64,000 nt of DNA from contig NZ_JBLZFY010000010.1 of the NCBI RefSeq assembly GCF_050753365.1, forward strand, positions 7,350 to 71,349. The letters are read 5' to 3'. This stretch comes from Geminocystis sp050753365. Lineage in GTDB: Bacteria > Cyanobacteriota > Cyanobacteriia > Cyanobacteriales > Cyanobacteriaceae. A program made the translations under genes and the position numbers. Below are positions 26,920-35,470 of this stretch, in pieces. How positions within the stretch are numbered: the stretch's first letter is position 1; every line of letters starts with the position of its first letter. The notes below the pieces were generated by a model that saw nothing but the letters and a program-made list of their open reading frames with translations, was not told where the DNA came from and made no database searches.

Positions 26920-27927
26920 ATGAAACCAAAAATATGGCATTTAATCGGTGATAAAAGGGCTGGAGGTTCAAATCTCCTTGTTAAGAATTTAATGGCATCT
27001 CTAGGGCATAAATTTGACTTTAACATGGTCAGATTAGAGGAGATAAAGACACAATTAATCAAAGAAAAACCAGATTTAATTATCTTTCATTATCCCTGTG
27101 CTTGGCGTTATTTATTACCTTTAAAAAGACTCAAAAAATACTGTCCTATTTATATTTGTGATCACCATTACTGTAAGGGTTTTGAACAACATCAGGTATC
27201 TTCAAAATTCCGTTTTCATACCATGTTAAAACTGTCTTATGGTATGGTCGATCGAATTATCTCTATTTCTCAGGCACAAAGACAATGGATGATCGATAAT
27301 AAATTAGTTAAACCAGAAAAAATTACCGTCATTACTCCAGCTTCTCCCCTTGAATCTTTGCTCAAAATTCCTCCGAAAATCACAGGAGAAAAAATTATTT
27401 TAGGTGCTTATGGACGTTTTGCCCCTCAAAAGGGTTTTGATTTATTGTTACGCGCCATCAAAGAAATTTCTACCTCCCCCCAATGGCAAAATTTTGAGTT
27501 ACGGTTAGGGGGTTATGGGCAAGATGAAGAATTAATTACTTCTTTAGGGAAAGGATTACCTAATGTTAAATTACTAGGTTCGATCGAACATATCAATCAA
27601 TTTTTAAACGATTGTGATGTAATTATTATCCCCTCTCGTTGGGAAGGTTGGGGTTTAGTAGCCTTAGAAACCAAAGCCGCCGCCCGTGCCGTTGTAGCCT
27701 TTGGAGTAGATGGTTTAGTAGAACAAATCAAAGACTGCGGTTTACTAATTCCCCGTGATAACATAAAAGCATTAGGAGAAGGAATATTATCCTTATCCAC
27801 AAAACCCCTAACGAAATGGGGCATCAAAGGGAGAAACTCAGTCATCAATAGTTGGCAAAATTGTGTTCAAGAATGGGAAACAATATTTTGTCATTCCGAG
27901 CTTGTCGAGGAATCTCCCAAACGTTGA
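26920..27927 (+). CDS. GT4 family glycosyltransferase
   Basis: A retaining GT-B transferase of 335 residues. The donor half has LGAYGRFAPQKGFDLLLRAI and the EGWGLVALETKAAARAVVAFG motif with the conserved EX7E-like acidic pair. The N-terminal half is the variable acceptor domain. The last 12 residues (CHSELVEESPKR) are encoded by a dispersed repeat (TGTCATTCCGAGCTTGTCGA and on), so the natural stop has been replaced by a repeat insertion. Likely adds one sugar to the lipid-linked unit made by the neighbouring enzymes. Confidence 0.88.
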   Translation: MKPKIWHLIGDKRAGGSNLLVKNLMASLGHKFDFNMVRLEEIKTQLIKEKPDLIIFHYPCAWRYLLPLKRLKKYCPIYICDHHYCKGFEQHQVSSKFRFHTMLKLSYGMVDRIISISQAQRQWMIDNKLVKPEKITVITPASPLESLLKIPPKITGEKIILGAYGRFAPQKGFDLLLRAIKEISTSPQWQNFELRLGGYGQDEELITSLGKGLPNVKLLGSIEHINQFLNDCDVIIIPSRWEGWGLVALETKAAARAVVAFGVDGLVEQIKDCGLLIPRDNIKALGEGILSLSTKPLTKWGIKGRNSVINSWQNCVQEWETIFCHSELVEESPKR

Positions 27928-28014
27928 TTTTTACTACCAATGGGTTAAGTCCACAATTTGTCAAATTACGGCTAAAGCCAACAATCTATTAAAAATATTT
28001 TTTGAAAATATGTA

Positions 28015-29319
28015 ATGAACTTAGACAAACCCAGTAAAATTACTATCCAACCCGAAAATTTTCCCGAAAAATTAGTCTGGTATGGCATGATTTGGACTTA
28101 TGGCTTTTATTTAATCGGAGCAACCTATATTGTTGGTTCAGTATTAGGGGTTATACTGGGCTTCTGTTTAGCATTACAATGGTGGCTACAAACAGAAGAA
28201 ACTCCTCCAGAAGATCGAATTTCTATACCCTTAATCACTTGGGTATGGATTATCGGAATGTTAGTCATGCAAGTTGCTTTAGTGGTGGGGCATTTAGACT
28301 ATAACTTAGGTACTGGAATGCTGATCAAATCTAGCATTGGTTGGGCAAAAGGTTGGGCAGGATTAGCCCTTTATCCCTTAGCAGGATGTTTAAAGATACG
28401 CCCTCAAATTATTTACCGTGCCGTGTGCGTTATTTGTTTTCATACCCTGCTTATTTCTCCCCTTTTAATTATTGCGCCTATTCTTCATCTCCCAGAAATC
28501 TTATATGTATCCCCCCTCAAAGCCGTAGGAGGACCGGGTAATACTTTTTTTGATGTTTCCCTCTATGAAATTGATTTCGATGGCTCAATTCGTCAGCGAT
28601 TATTTACCCCTTGGGGACCTGCTTTAGGATTTGTGGCAAATGTTTACTTTATCCTTGCCCTTCAAGAGAAAAATAAGAAATGGCGTTTATTTGGCATTAT
28701 TGGCTCAATTTTTATGGGAAATATCTGTAAATCTCGTCTAGCTTTAATTTCTCTCATTTTAACTCCTGTTGTCATTTTTTTCTGCTCTCGGTTAACTCGC
28801 CCAATTATTTTAATTTTAATGGGGGTTGGTAGTACGATCGCAGGTATTTTATCCCCAGTAATTTTCATGGCGTTGGATACTTTTAAGCAGAAATTTACGG
28901 AAGCAAGAGCAGATTCTAGCCGAGTCAGACGAGTTTTAAAAGAAATTGCTGGATACCGTTGGCGTACCGAAGCACCTATTTGGGGACATGGAGTGGTGGA
29001 ACCGGGTCCTCATGTGGTGGAGTATATGCCTATCGGTTCTCATCATACTTGGTATGGTTTATTATTTATGAGGGGAATTGTGGGGTTTTTTGCTTTGGCA
29101 ATTCCCATGATTTTAAGTTTATTGGTGTTGTTAGTTAAGGCACAAACTGAAGAAGTGGCGAGGGCTGGTTTAGCTATTTTGTTTATTCTATTCCTTTATA
29201 CTTTTGGGGAAAATTTGGATATTTTAGCTTATCTTTATTGGCCCGGTTTAATTATTATGGGGATAGCTTTTAAGAATAAAAATAGTCATAAATCTTTAAA
29301 TTTTAAAGAACAAATCTAA
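28015..29319 (+). CDS. Wzy-like O-antigen/exopolysaccharide polymerase
   Basis: A 434-residue polytopic membrane protein with about ten hydrophobic segments and a long non-membrane loop (about 300-350) that carries WRTEAPIWGHG and GSHHTWYGLLF, in the style of O-antigen ligase/polymerase (Wzy/WaaL) proteins. Such proteins link repeat units at the periplasmic face of the inner membrane. The neighbours (sulfotransferase, glycosyltransferases, flippase, export proteins) support polymerase rather than ligase. Sequence conservation in this family is low, so specificity is unknown. Confidence 0.8.
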   Translation: MNLDKPSKITIQPENFPEKLVWYGMIWTYGFYLIGATYIVGSVLGVILGFCLALQWWLQTEETPPEDRISIPLITWVWIIGMLVMQVALVVGHLDYNLGTGMLIKSSIGWAKGWAGLALYPLAGCLKIRPQIIYRAVCVICFHTLLISPLLIIAPILHLPEILYVSPLKAVGGPGNTFFDVSLYEIDFDGSIRQRLFTPWGPALGFVANVYFILALQEKNKKWRLFGIIGSIFMGNICKSRLALISLILTPVVIFFCSRLTRPIILILMGVGSTIAGILSPVIFMALDTFKQKFTEARADSSRVRRVLKEIAGYRWRTEAPIWGHGVVEPGPHVVEYMPIGSHHTWYGLLFMRGIVGFFALAIPMILSLLVLLVKAQTEEVARAGLAILFILFLYTFGENLDILAYLYWPGLIIMGIAFKNKNSHKSLNFKEQI

Positions 29320-29499
29320 GTAAGTAAGCAAAATTAATTATGAATTTTATTTACCTCAAAGCTATGATAAAAAGGGGTTTAAATCCCTTGTCTCTATACA
29401 ATTAATTTTGCACGATAACTTAATAGGTGTATAATATATTTATTGTTTTGCTACAAGTATGAACTTTTCTGAATTTTTTGTGAATTGTGGGCATAAATT

Positions 29500-31659
29500 G
29501 TGAAGAAAATACTTAATTATCTTAAATATCCATGGCTAAAAATGACTGTAATTCTATTGATAATTATAATCATCAATTTTGCCTTGGAAATTAGAGCGTT
29601 GGATGATTCCATTATAGAAAAGGCGATCGAATCTTCCCGTTTAATTTCTGAAAGTATGATCAATGCGAGGGATATTTATAGTACAGAAGTGGTAGCAAAA
29701 CTCAATGATATTCCAGAGGTTAACTTTTCCCATAACTATTCTTCTTTTCCTAATCATGCTCCTATTCCTGCCAGTTTTTTAATGGAATTGAGCGAAAAAA
29801 TTAGACAAAGTAATCCCGAACTAATTGTGAGATACTATAGTGATTATCCTTTCCCTTGGCGAGAAAAAGAAGGGGGAGTTAAAGATGACTTTCAAAAATC
29901 CGCTTTACAAAATATTCGTCAGAATCCTAGTCAACCTTTTTATAGAGAGGAAAAAATCAAGGGAGTTCCCTTTTTTCGTTATGGGGTAGGGGATGTGATG
30001 AAACCTTCCTGTGTGGAGTGTCATAATCGTCATCCTGATTCCCCAAAAAGGGATTGGAAGGTGGGAGATGTTCGAGGAGTGTTAGAAATTTCTTATCCTC
30101 TTAGTCTTTTCCAATCGGCTGATAATTATACACACCATCTAACTCGTTTAGTTGTAATTACTTTTGTCGTAATTATTCTTTTATATCAAACTATCGAAAA
30201 AATGGTTAAAAGTGAAAGCAACAAAAAAATTAATCAGATTCTCCAAGAAGCTAATCGAGAATTGGAAGAAAAGGTAGAGATGAAAACCAAAGATTTAATT
30301 TTGAAAGAAAGGGCGATCGCAGCTACTCAAAATGGCATTATTATTGTCGATGCCACTAAACCCGATTTTCCTTGTATGTTAGTTAATCCCGCCTTTGAAC
30401 AAATGACGGGTTATCAAGCAAAGGAAGTAATTGGCAAGAATTGTCGCTTTCTACAGGGTAACGATCAAAATCAAGAGTCATTACAAATTCTTCGACGCAG
30501 TTTAAAAAATCATCAAGGTTGTCAGGTAATTGTGCGTAACTATAAAAAGAATGGTGATTTATTCTGGAATGAATTAAATATTTCACCTATTTACGATGTT
30601 CATGGTAATTTAACTCATTATATCGGCGTTCAAAATGATGTCACTGAGAGAGTTAATACAGAACAAATCATGAAACGTCAACTAAACGCTATGGATGCAA
30701 CCATTGACGGTATTGCAGTTTTAGAAAATGAAATATTTGTCTATGTCAATGCTTCACACCATAAATTATTCGGTTATAATGATCCTCAAGATTTAATCGG
30801 TGTAAATTGGCGTGTACTATATTCTCCCCAAGAGGTCGATCGAATCGAGAAAGATATTTTTCCGATTTTGTATGATCACGGTTATTGGCAAGGAGAGGCG
30901 ATCGCTACTAAAAAAGATGGTTCAACTTTTATCGAAGGTTTATCCTTAAGTATCAATGATAATGTAATTATTTGCATTTGCCGAGACATCACCGACATCA
31001 AAAAAGCCCAAGAGGAAGTAAAGACATCTCTAAGACAGAAAGAAATATTACTAAAAGAGATACATCACCGAGTCAAAAACAATTTATTAGTAGTCTCTAG
31101 CTTAATTGATTGGCAAACAGAATTTTTAACAGACCCAAATATTATCTCCATCATGGAAGATAGCCAAAAAAGAATTCAAAGTATGGCGTTAATCCATGAG
31201 AAACTATATAAATCCTCTGATTTAGCCCGTATCGACTTAGCGGAATATCTCAAAAGTCTGATTGAACAAGTTTTTCTTAGTAGTAACTTGAATTTAGACA
31301 AAATCAATATAGAATTTGACTTACAATCTATATTTGTTAATATTGAAACTGCCACTCCCTGCGGATTAATTGTCAATGAGTTAGTAGCCAATTCCTTAGA
31401 ACACGCTTTTTCTAACCAAGAAAATGGGACTATTTCCCTTAATTTATGTCTCGATCGATCTAAAAAAATAACTCTAATAGTTAAAGATAATGGTATTGGT
31501 TTTCCTGATAATTTTGACTGGCAAAAAACTGATAGTTTAGGTTTACAATTAGTGAGTTTACTCACGCAACAATTAGAAGGAAAATTGGTGATTAACCAAG
31601 AACAAGGAACAGAAGTAATTATTGCTTTTAAAGAACTAGAATACAATACTCGTTTTTAA
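29500..31659 (+). CDS. Membrane sensor histidine kinase with CxxCH haem-type domain, two PAS domains and HisKA_2
   Basis: GTG start. Residues 13-31 are a membrane helix; the extracytoplasmic part to about 205 is a DUF3365/Tll0287-like domain with CVECH (171-175), a c-type haem attachment motif; a second helix lies at about 210-228. Two PAS domains follow (about 265-385, with GKNCRFLQG, and 390-500), then a HisKA_2 dimerisation box with HHRVKNN (522-528) and an HATPase domain with the N-box VNELVANSLEHAF and DNGIGFPDNFDW. It probably reports a redox or ligand signal to the REC-GGDEF protein encoded at 33522. The transmitter half closely resembles that of the next kinase. Confidence 0.9.
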   Translation: MKKILNYLKYPWLKMTVILLIIIIINFALEIRALDDSIIEKAIESSRLISESMINARDIYSTEVVAKLNDIPEVNFSHNYSSFPNHAPIPASFLMELSEKIRQSNPELIVRYYSDYPFPWREKEGGVKDDFQKSALQNIRQNPSQPFYREEKIKGVPFFRYGVGDVMKPSCVECHNRHPDSPKRDWKVGDVRGVLEISYPLSLFQSADNYTHHLTRLVVITFVVIILLYQTIEKMVKSESNKKINQILQEANRELEEKVEMKTKDLILKERAIAATQNGIIIVDATKPDFPCMLVNPAFEQMTGYQAKEVIGKNCRFLQGNDQNQESLQILRRSLKNHQGCQVIVRNYKKNGDLFWNELNISPIYDVHGNLTHYIGVQNDVTERVNTEQIMKRQLNAMDATIDGIAVLENEIFVYVNASHHKLFGYNDPQDLIGVNWRVLYSPQEVDRIEKDIFPILYDHGYWQGEAIATKKDGSTFIEGLSLSINDNVIICICRDITDIKKAQEEVKTSLRQKEILLKEIHHRVKNNLLVVSSLIDWQTEFLTDPNIISIMEDSQKRIQSMALIHEKLYKSSDLARIDLAEYLKSLIEQVFLSSNLNLDKINIEFDLQSIFVNIETATPCGLIVNELVANSLEHAFSNQENGTISLNLCLDRSKKITLIVKDNGIGFPDNFDWQKTDSLGLQLVSLLTQQLEGKLVINQEQGTEVIIAFKELEYNTRF

Positions 31660-31831
31660 CTCCTTCAATACGAGTGGAAGAACCAATACTTTCGATCGTG
31701 GCAACCTTTTTCAATGTAGCTAACTTTTCAGGGGAAAGAGTTTTTAAACTCCGCCATGAGCCTTTAAACTTGTCAATTTCAGCGATCAGAGTTAAGATTT
31801 CTGGAGTGATGACAATTTGGTTAATATCCAT
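31628..31831 (-). pseudogene. N-terminal remnant of a Fic-family protein
   Basis: From the ATG at 31831 the minus strand encodes MDINQIVITPEILTLIAEID and later TIESIGSSTRIEGVK, the typical start of Fic (AMPylase-type) proteins. After VK the similarity ends exactly where the convergent kinase gene ends, and the frame stops inside that gene. The catalytic HPFxxGNG part is gone. Confidence 0.7.
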
Positions 31832-31860
31832 ACCATAGCCAATTATTAAGCTAATAACAA

Positions 31861-31889
31861 CCAATTATAGCCAATTATAGCCAATTATA
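31861..31889. repeat. Tandem decamer CCAATTATAG, three units
   Basis: Three near-exact units lie upstream of the Fic remnant on the minus strand, in what would have been its promoter region. Confidence 0.8.
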
Positions 31890-31893
31890 AACC

Positions 31894-31966
31894 AATAGAC
31901 ATCTTCAAAAATACAGGCAAAATGCCTGTCCTACGGTGATAAAATCATAAATTTAGGTACTATTAG
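31894..31966. repeat. Dispersed hairpin repeat (ACAGGC family), second copy
   Basis: It starts AATAGACATCTTCAAAAATA, contains the hairpin ACAGGCAAAATGCCTGT and a TACGGTGATAAAATCATAA block, and ends TACTATTAG. Compare 980-1040 and 57445-57521. Confidence 0.78.
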
Positions 31967-32031
31967 ATTAGGATAATGAATCTCGATTCAGCATTATTTT
32001 TTCGGAAGTGAACTATACGTCCAGAATCTAC

Positions 32032-33516
32032 ATGAGCAAATATCTCCTTTCCAAACATATAATAACGATAAAAAATGAGCAACAAAATTTTAGTCAAGAT
32101 TTTATTTTAGACAATGAAACTTATTCTATTGGTCGTAATTCTGAAAATAATATTGTCATTTCCCATTCTCTCATCTCTAGGTATCACTGCGTCATTATGC
32201 CTATGTTTTATAACAGTATAGATCAAAAAATTAGTTACTGGATTATTGATGGTAATTTAAAAGGAAAAAGAAGTGCTAATGGTATTTTTGTCGATCGAAA
32301 AAGGTGTTTATCTCATGAGTTAAAATCTCAAGACGTGGTTGATTTAGGAGGAGTAAATAGTGGCATTCAAATTATTTATCGAGTTATAAAATTTGAGCAA
32401 GAGAATAATTTAGAAGAAAAATCAAGTACTAAAGTAAATTTACAGAACAAAAATGATATTACTCTAATTAATAGTGATCAATTTAATACCACTTTTAATC
32501 AATCGATTCAAGAACAAGAAGAAAAATATCGTTCCGTAGTTCGTCAAATAGCTCAAGATATTATTTTGGCTGACCTCGATACTAAGCAAATAATAGAGGC
32601 AAATATTGCCTTTTGCAACTTGATCGGTTATACAGAGTCGGAACTAACTAAGTTAAAAATTTATGAACTTCAAACCATTAATACTGAAGTATTTGACACT
32701 CAAATCCAACAAATTGAGCAAGAAAAATTAAATATTATTTATGATTCTACCTTATTGCACAAGGATGGTTCATTAATAGATGTAGAGTTAAATATAAGTA
32801 TTATTTACCTTAGTCAAACATCTCTGATTTGCTATACAGTGAGGGATATTCGTCAAATTAAACAGTTTCAAAGGCAACTTTCTCAATCTTTAGATGAAAA
32901 ACAGTTGTTACTCAAAGAGATTCATCATCGAGTCAAAAATAATTTATTGGTAGTAAGTAGCATTTTAGATTGGCAATGTGAGTTTACAGATGACGATAAG
33001 ATTCTTCAATTGATGACGGAAACTCAAAAAAGAATACGGACGATCGCACTCATTCATGAAAAACTTTATAAATCCCCTGATTTTTCTAACATTGATATTG
33101 CCCAATACATTCAAAATTTAGTTGATCAGTTATATTTATCCTTTGTACATAATCAACAAAAAATTGAGATTAATTTTGAATTAGAATCTATAATTTTTAA
33201 TATAGAAACTGTTACTCCTTGTGGTCTAATTGTTAATGAGTTAATTTCTAATGCCTTAAAACACGCTTTTATCGGTAGAAATCAAGGATCAATAACTATT
33301 TCCCTTAAAACTGATAACAATAAATATTTGTTAACTGTCAAAGACGATGGTATTGGTTTTCCTGAACAATGGGAACTGGAAAAAAGTGAGAGTCTGGGTT
33401 TGCAATTAGTTTCTTTATTAACGTCTCAACTAGATGGAGAATTATCTATTGGAAAGGAAGAAGGTACGGTTGTTAAAATTCTTTTTCAAAAACAAAAATA
33501 TCAGAGGAGATATTAA
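32032..33516 (+). CDS. Cytoplasmic FHA-PAS histidine kinase (HisKA_2)
   Basis: No membrane segment. The N-terminal FHA domain (about 15-110) has YSIGRNSENNIVISHSLISRYH, the phosphothreonine-binding signature, and NGIFVDRKR. A PAS domain follows (about 150-280), then HisKA_2 with HHRVKNN and an HATPase with VNELISNALKHAF and DDGIGFPEQWE. I chose the ATG at 32032; a GTG 8 codons upstream (32008) is an alternative and neither has a strong ribosome site. The stop is 5 bp from the REC-GGDEF gene, so the two are probably co-transcribed partners. FHA input suggests crosstalk with Ser/Thr phosphorylation. Confidence 0.88.
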   Translation: MSKYLLSKHIITIKNEQQNFSQDFILDNETYSIGRNSENNIVISHSLISRYHCVIMPMFYNSIDQKISYWIIDGNLKGKRSANGIFVDRKRCLSHELKSQDVVDLGGVNSGIQIIYRVIKFEQENNLEEKSSTKVNLQNKNDITLINSDQFNTTFNQSIQEQEEKYRSVVRQIAQDIILADLDTKQIIEANIAFCNLIGYTESELTKLKIYELQTINTEVFDTQIQQIEQEKLNIIYDSTLLHKDGSLIDVELNISIIYLSQTSLICYTVRDIRQIKQFQRQLSQSLDEKQLLLKEIHHRVKNNLLVVSSILDWQCEFTDDDKILQLMTETQKRIRTIALIHEKLYKSPDFSNIDIAQYIQNLVDQLYLSFVHNQQKIEINFELESIIFNIETVTPCGLIVNELISNALKHAFIGRNQGSITISLKTDNNKYLLTVKDDGIGFPEQWELEKSESLGLQLVSLLTSQLDGELSIGKEEGTVVKILFQKQKYQRRY

Positions 33517-33521
33517 ACAAG

Positions 33522-34436
33522 ATGAATCCAGTGAAAATATTGATAGTGGAAGATGAATTACTCATCGCACGAACTTTGTCCAAAAAGTTAGAAAAAATGG
33601 GTTATCAACTCACGGGCATTGTTTCTTCGGGAGATGCGGCTTTAGAGTCTATTAGAAAAACCCCCCCTGATTTAATTCTCATGGATATTGTTATCAAAGG
33701 AGATAAGGATGGTATTGAAACCGCAAGGGAAATTGATCAAAATTATCATTTACCAATCATTTATTTAACTGCTTATGCGGATGATCAGACTTTAGAAAGG
33801 GCGGAGGAAACAGGGTGTTATGGTTATATTCTCAAACCTTATTTAGAAAAAGAATTACACGCTAATATCAAAATGGCATTGAAAAAACATGAACAAAACA
33901 AAGTATTAAAAGAAGAAATCAGTCGTGATCCTTTGACGGGATTATTTAACCGCCGTTATTTAGATGAGTTTTTAGTTAAGGAGTTACATCGGGCAAAACG
34001 AAATAAATCTTGTTTTTGTGTGATGATGATTGATATAGATCATTTTAAACGTTTTAATGATAATTTTGGTCATAGTGCAGGGGATTTAGTTTTACAAAGG
34101 GCTGCCAATCTGATTAAAAAAAATGTAAGGGAATATGATGTGGTTTGTCGTTATGGGGGGGAAGAAATCACCGTTATCTGTCCTGAATGTGCGATCGAGG
34201 ATATTTTTTTCCGTGCAGAAAGCATCAGAGAGACGATCGAACTTGACAGAATCGTTTATCAATCATTACCTTTACCTCCCGTTACTGTTTCCATTGGTAT
34301 TGCCAGTTATCCTGCTCATGGAATTTCTCTACTCAATGAGGCGGATAATGCCCTTTATGAAGCCAAAAATCAAGGTAGAAATCGAGTTATAGTTGCTCAC
34401 AAAACCCAAAATAATCCCAATATAGCTTTTGAGTAA
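33522..34436 (+). CDS. Response regulator diguanylate cyclase (REC-GGDEF)
   Basis: Receiver domain (1-120) with the acidic pair VEDE, phospho-acceptor Asp55 in LILMDI, Thr in YLTAYA and Lys106 in LKPY. The GGDEF domain (136-296) starts DPLTGLFNRR, and the active-site motif is GGEEI (212-216), an E-type variant with Ile in place of Phe. An RxxD inhibitory site (REYD, 203-206) stands five residues ahead, so product inhibition by c-di-GMP is expected. It is likely phosphorylated by the adjacent HisKA_2 kinases and would link their signals to polysaccharide output by c-di-GMP. That wiring is inferred from position. Confidence 0.92.
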   Translation: MNPVKILIVEDELLIARTLSKKLEKMGYQLTGIVSSGDAALESIRKTPPDLILMDIVIKGDKDGIETAREIDQNYHLPIIYLTAYADDQTLERAEETGCYGYILKPYLEKELHANIKMALKKHEQNKVLKEEISRDPLTGLFNRRYLDEFLVKELHRAKRNKSCFCVMMIDIDHFKRFNDNFGHSAGDLVLQRAANLIKKNVREYDVVCRYGGEEITVICPECAIEDIFFRAESIRETIELDRIVYQSLPLPPVTVSIGIASYPAHGISLLNEADNALYEAKNQGRNRVIVAHKTQNNPNIAFE

Positions 34437-34450
34437 AAATTGCTAAATAT

Positions 34451-35470
34451 ATGAAACTTGTATCAGTAATTGTTCCTGTCTATAACGTTGAAGCCTATAT
34501 TGCTCAAGCTATTAATTCGGTTTTGAGTCAAACCTATCCCCATTTTGAATTATTGATTATCGATGATGAAGGCAACGATCGAACTATGGATATTTGTCGG
34601 CAGTTTGAGGATTATCGTATCAGAATTATCTCTCAAAAAAATCGAGGATTAGCGGGGGCAAGAAATACAGGGATTCGCCACAGTCAGGGGGAGTATTTAG
34701 CTTTTTTAGATGGTGATGATATGTGGATGCCTGATAAATTAGCAAAACATATTGAGCATTTAGAATCACATCCTGAAGTGGGGGTGAGTTTTTCTCGATC
34801 GGCTTTCATTGATAATCAAGATAAATTACTTGGTACATATCAAATGCCCCGATTAGAAAATATTACAGCCGAACATTTGTTTTACGAAAATTCCATCGGT
34901 AATGGTTCAGCCCCCGTAATTCGTAGAGAAGTATTTGAGGAGATTTGTTTTCCAGATAACCGTCATGGAGAGGTAGAAAATTTTTATTTTGATGAGGATT
35001 TTCGACGATCGGAAGATTTGGAATGTTGGATCAGAATTGTATTACAAACTTCTTGGAAAATAGAGGGTTTTTCTGATACTTTAACCCTTTATCGAGTCAA
35101 TCAACAAGGGCTTTCCGCAAATGTATTTCCCCAGTTGGCTTCTTGGGAGCAGGTAATCAACAAAACTCGCTCTTATGCCCCTGATTTAATCGATCGTTGT
35201 GAAAAACCTGCCAAAGCCCATCAATTATTATATTTAGCCCGTCAAGCTATTAAATTTAAGGATGGTAAAACCGCAGTGCAATTAATTAATCAAGCCTTTT
35301 CCACCTACAACAAGATTTTATTTACTAATACCCGTGTTACTGTATTAACTTCGATCGTGGGTTATTTACTGTATTTATTGCCTTCTCCTTTGTATAATTT
35401 TCTGGAATTTTGGGGCTTAAAACTCAATGGATTTATCCAAAAAAGTGCCATTAAACGAAAGAAAAATTAA
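34451..35470 (+). CDS. GT2 family glycosyltransferase
   Basis: A 339-residue GT-A enzyme: VSVIVPVYNVEAYIAQAINS, the IDDEGNDRT nucleotide site (normally DDGSxDxT; here the Gly-Ser is Glu-Gly), NRGLAGARNTGIRHSQGEY and LDGDDMW as the metal-binding motif. The C-terminus is hydrophobic (LTSIVGYLLYLLPSPLYNFL). It is the intact paralogue of the gene at 23817-24797. It starts 14 bp after the REC-GGDEF stop and overlaps the convergent flippase gene by 4 bp. Confidence 0.9.
   Translation: MKLVSVIVPVYNVEAYIAQAINSVLSQTYPHFELLIIDDEGNDRTMDICRQFEDYRIRIISQKNRGLAGARNTGIRHSQGEYLAFLDGDDMWMPDKLAKHIEHLESHPEVGVSFSRSAFIDNQDKLLGTYQMPRLENITAEHLFYENSIGNGSAPVIRREVFEEICFPDNRHGEVENFYFDEDFRRSEDLECWIRIVLQTSWKIEGFSDTLTLYRVNQQGLSANVFPQLASWEQVINKTRSYAPDLIDRCEKPAKAHQLLYLARQAIKFKDGKTAVQLINQAFSTYNKILFTNTRVTVLTSIVGYLLYLLPSPLYNFLEFWGLKLNGFIQKSAIKRKKN

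Noticed and set aside
31176..31646. 156-codon minus-strand frame opposite the first kinase
   Set aside because: Shadow of the kinase transmitter domain; the plus-strand reading has all the motifs.
34451..35470. GT2 gene as inactive because the DDGS motif reads DDEG
   Set aside because: The metal-binding DGDD and the rest of the fold are intact and other GT2 enzymes vary here; there is no ground to call it dead.
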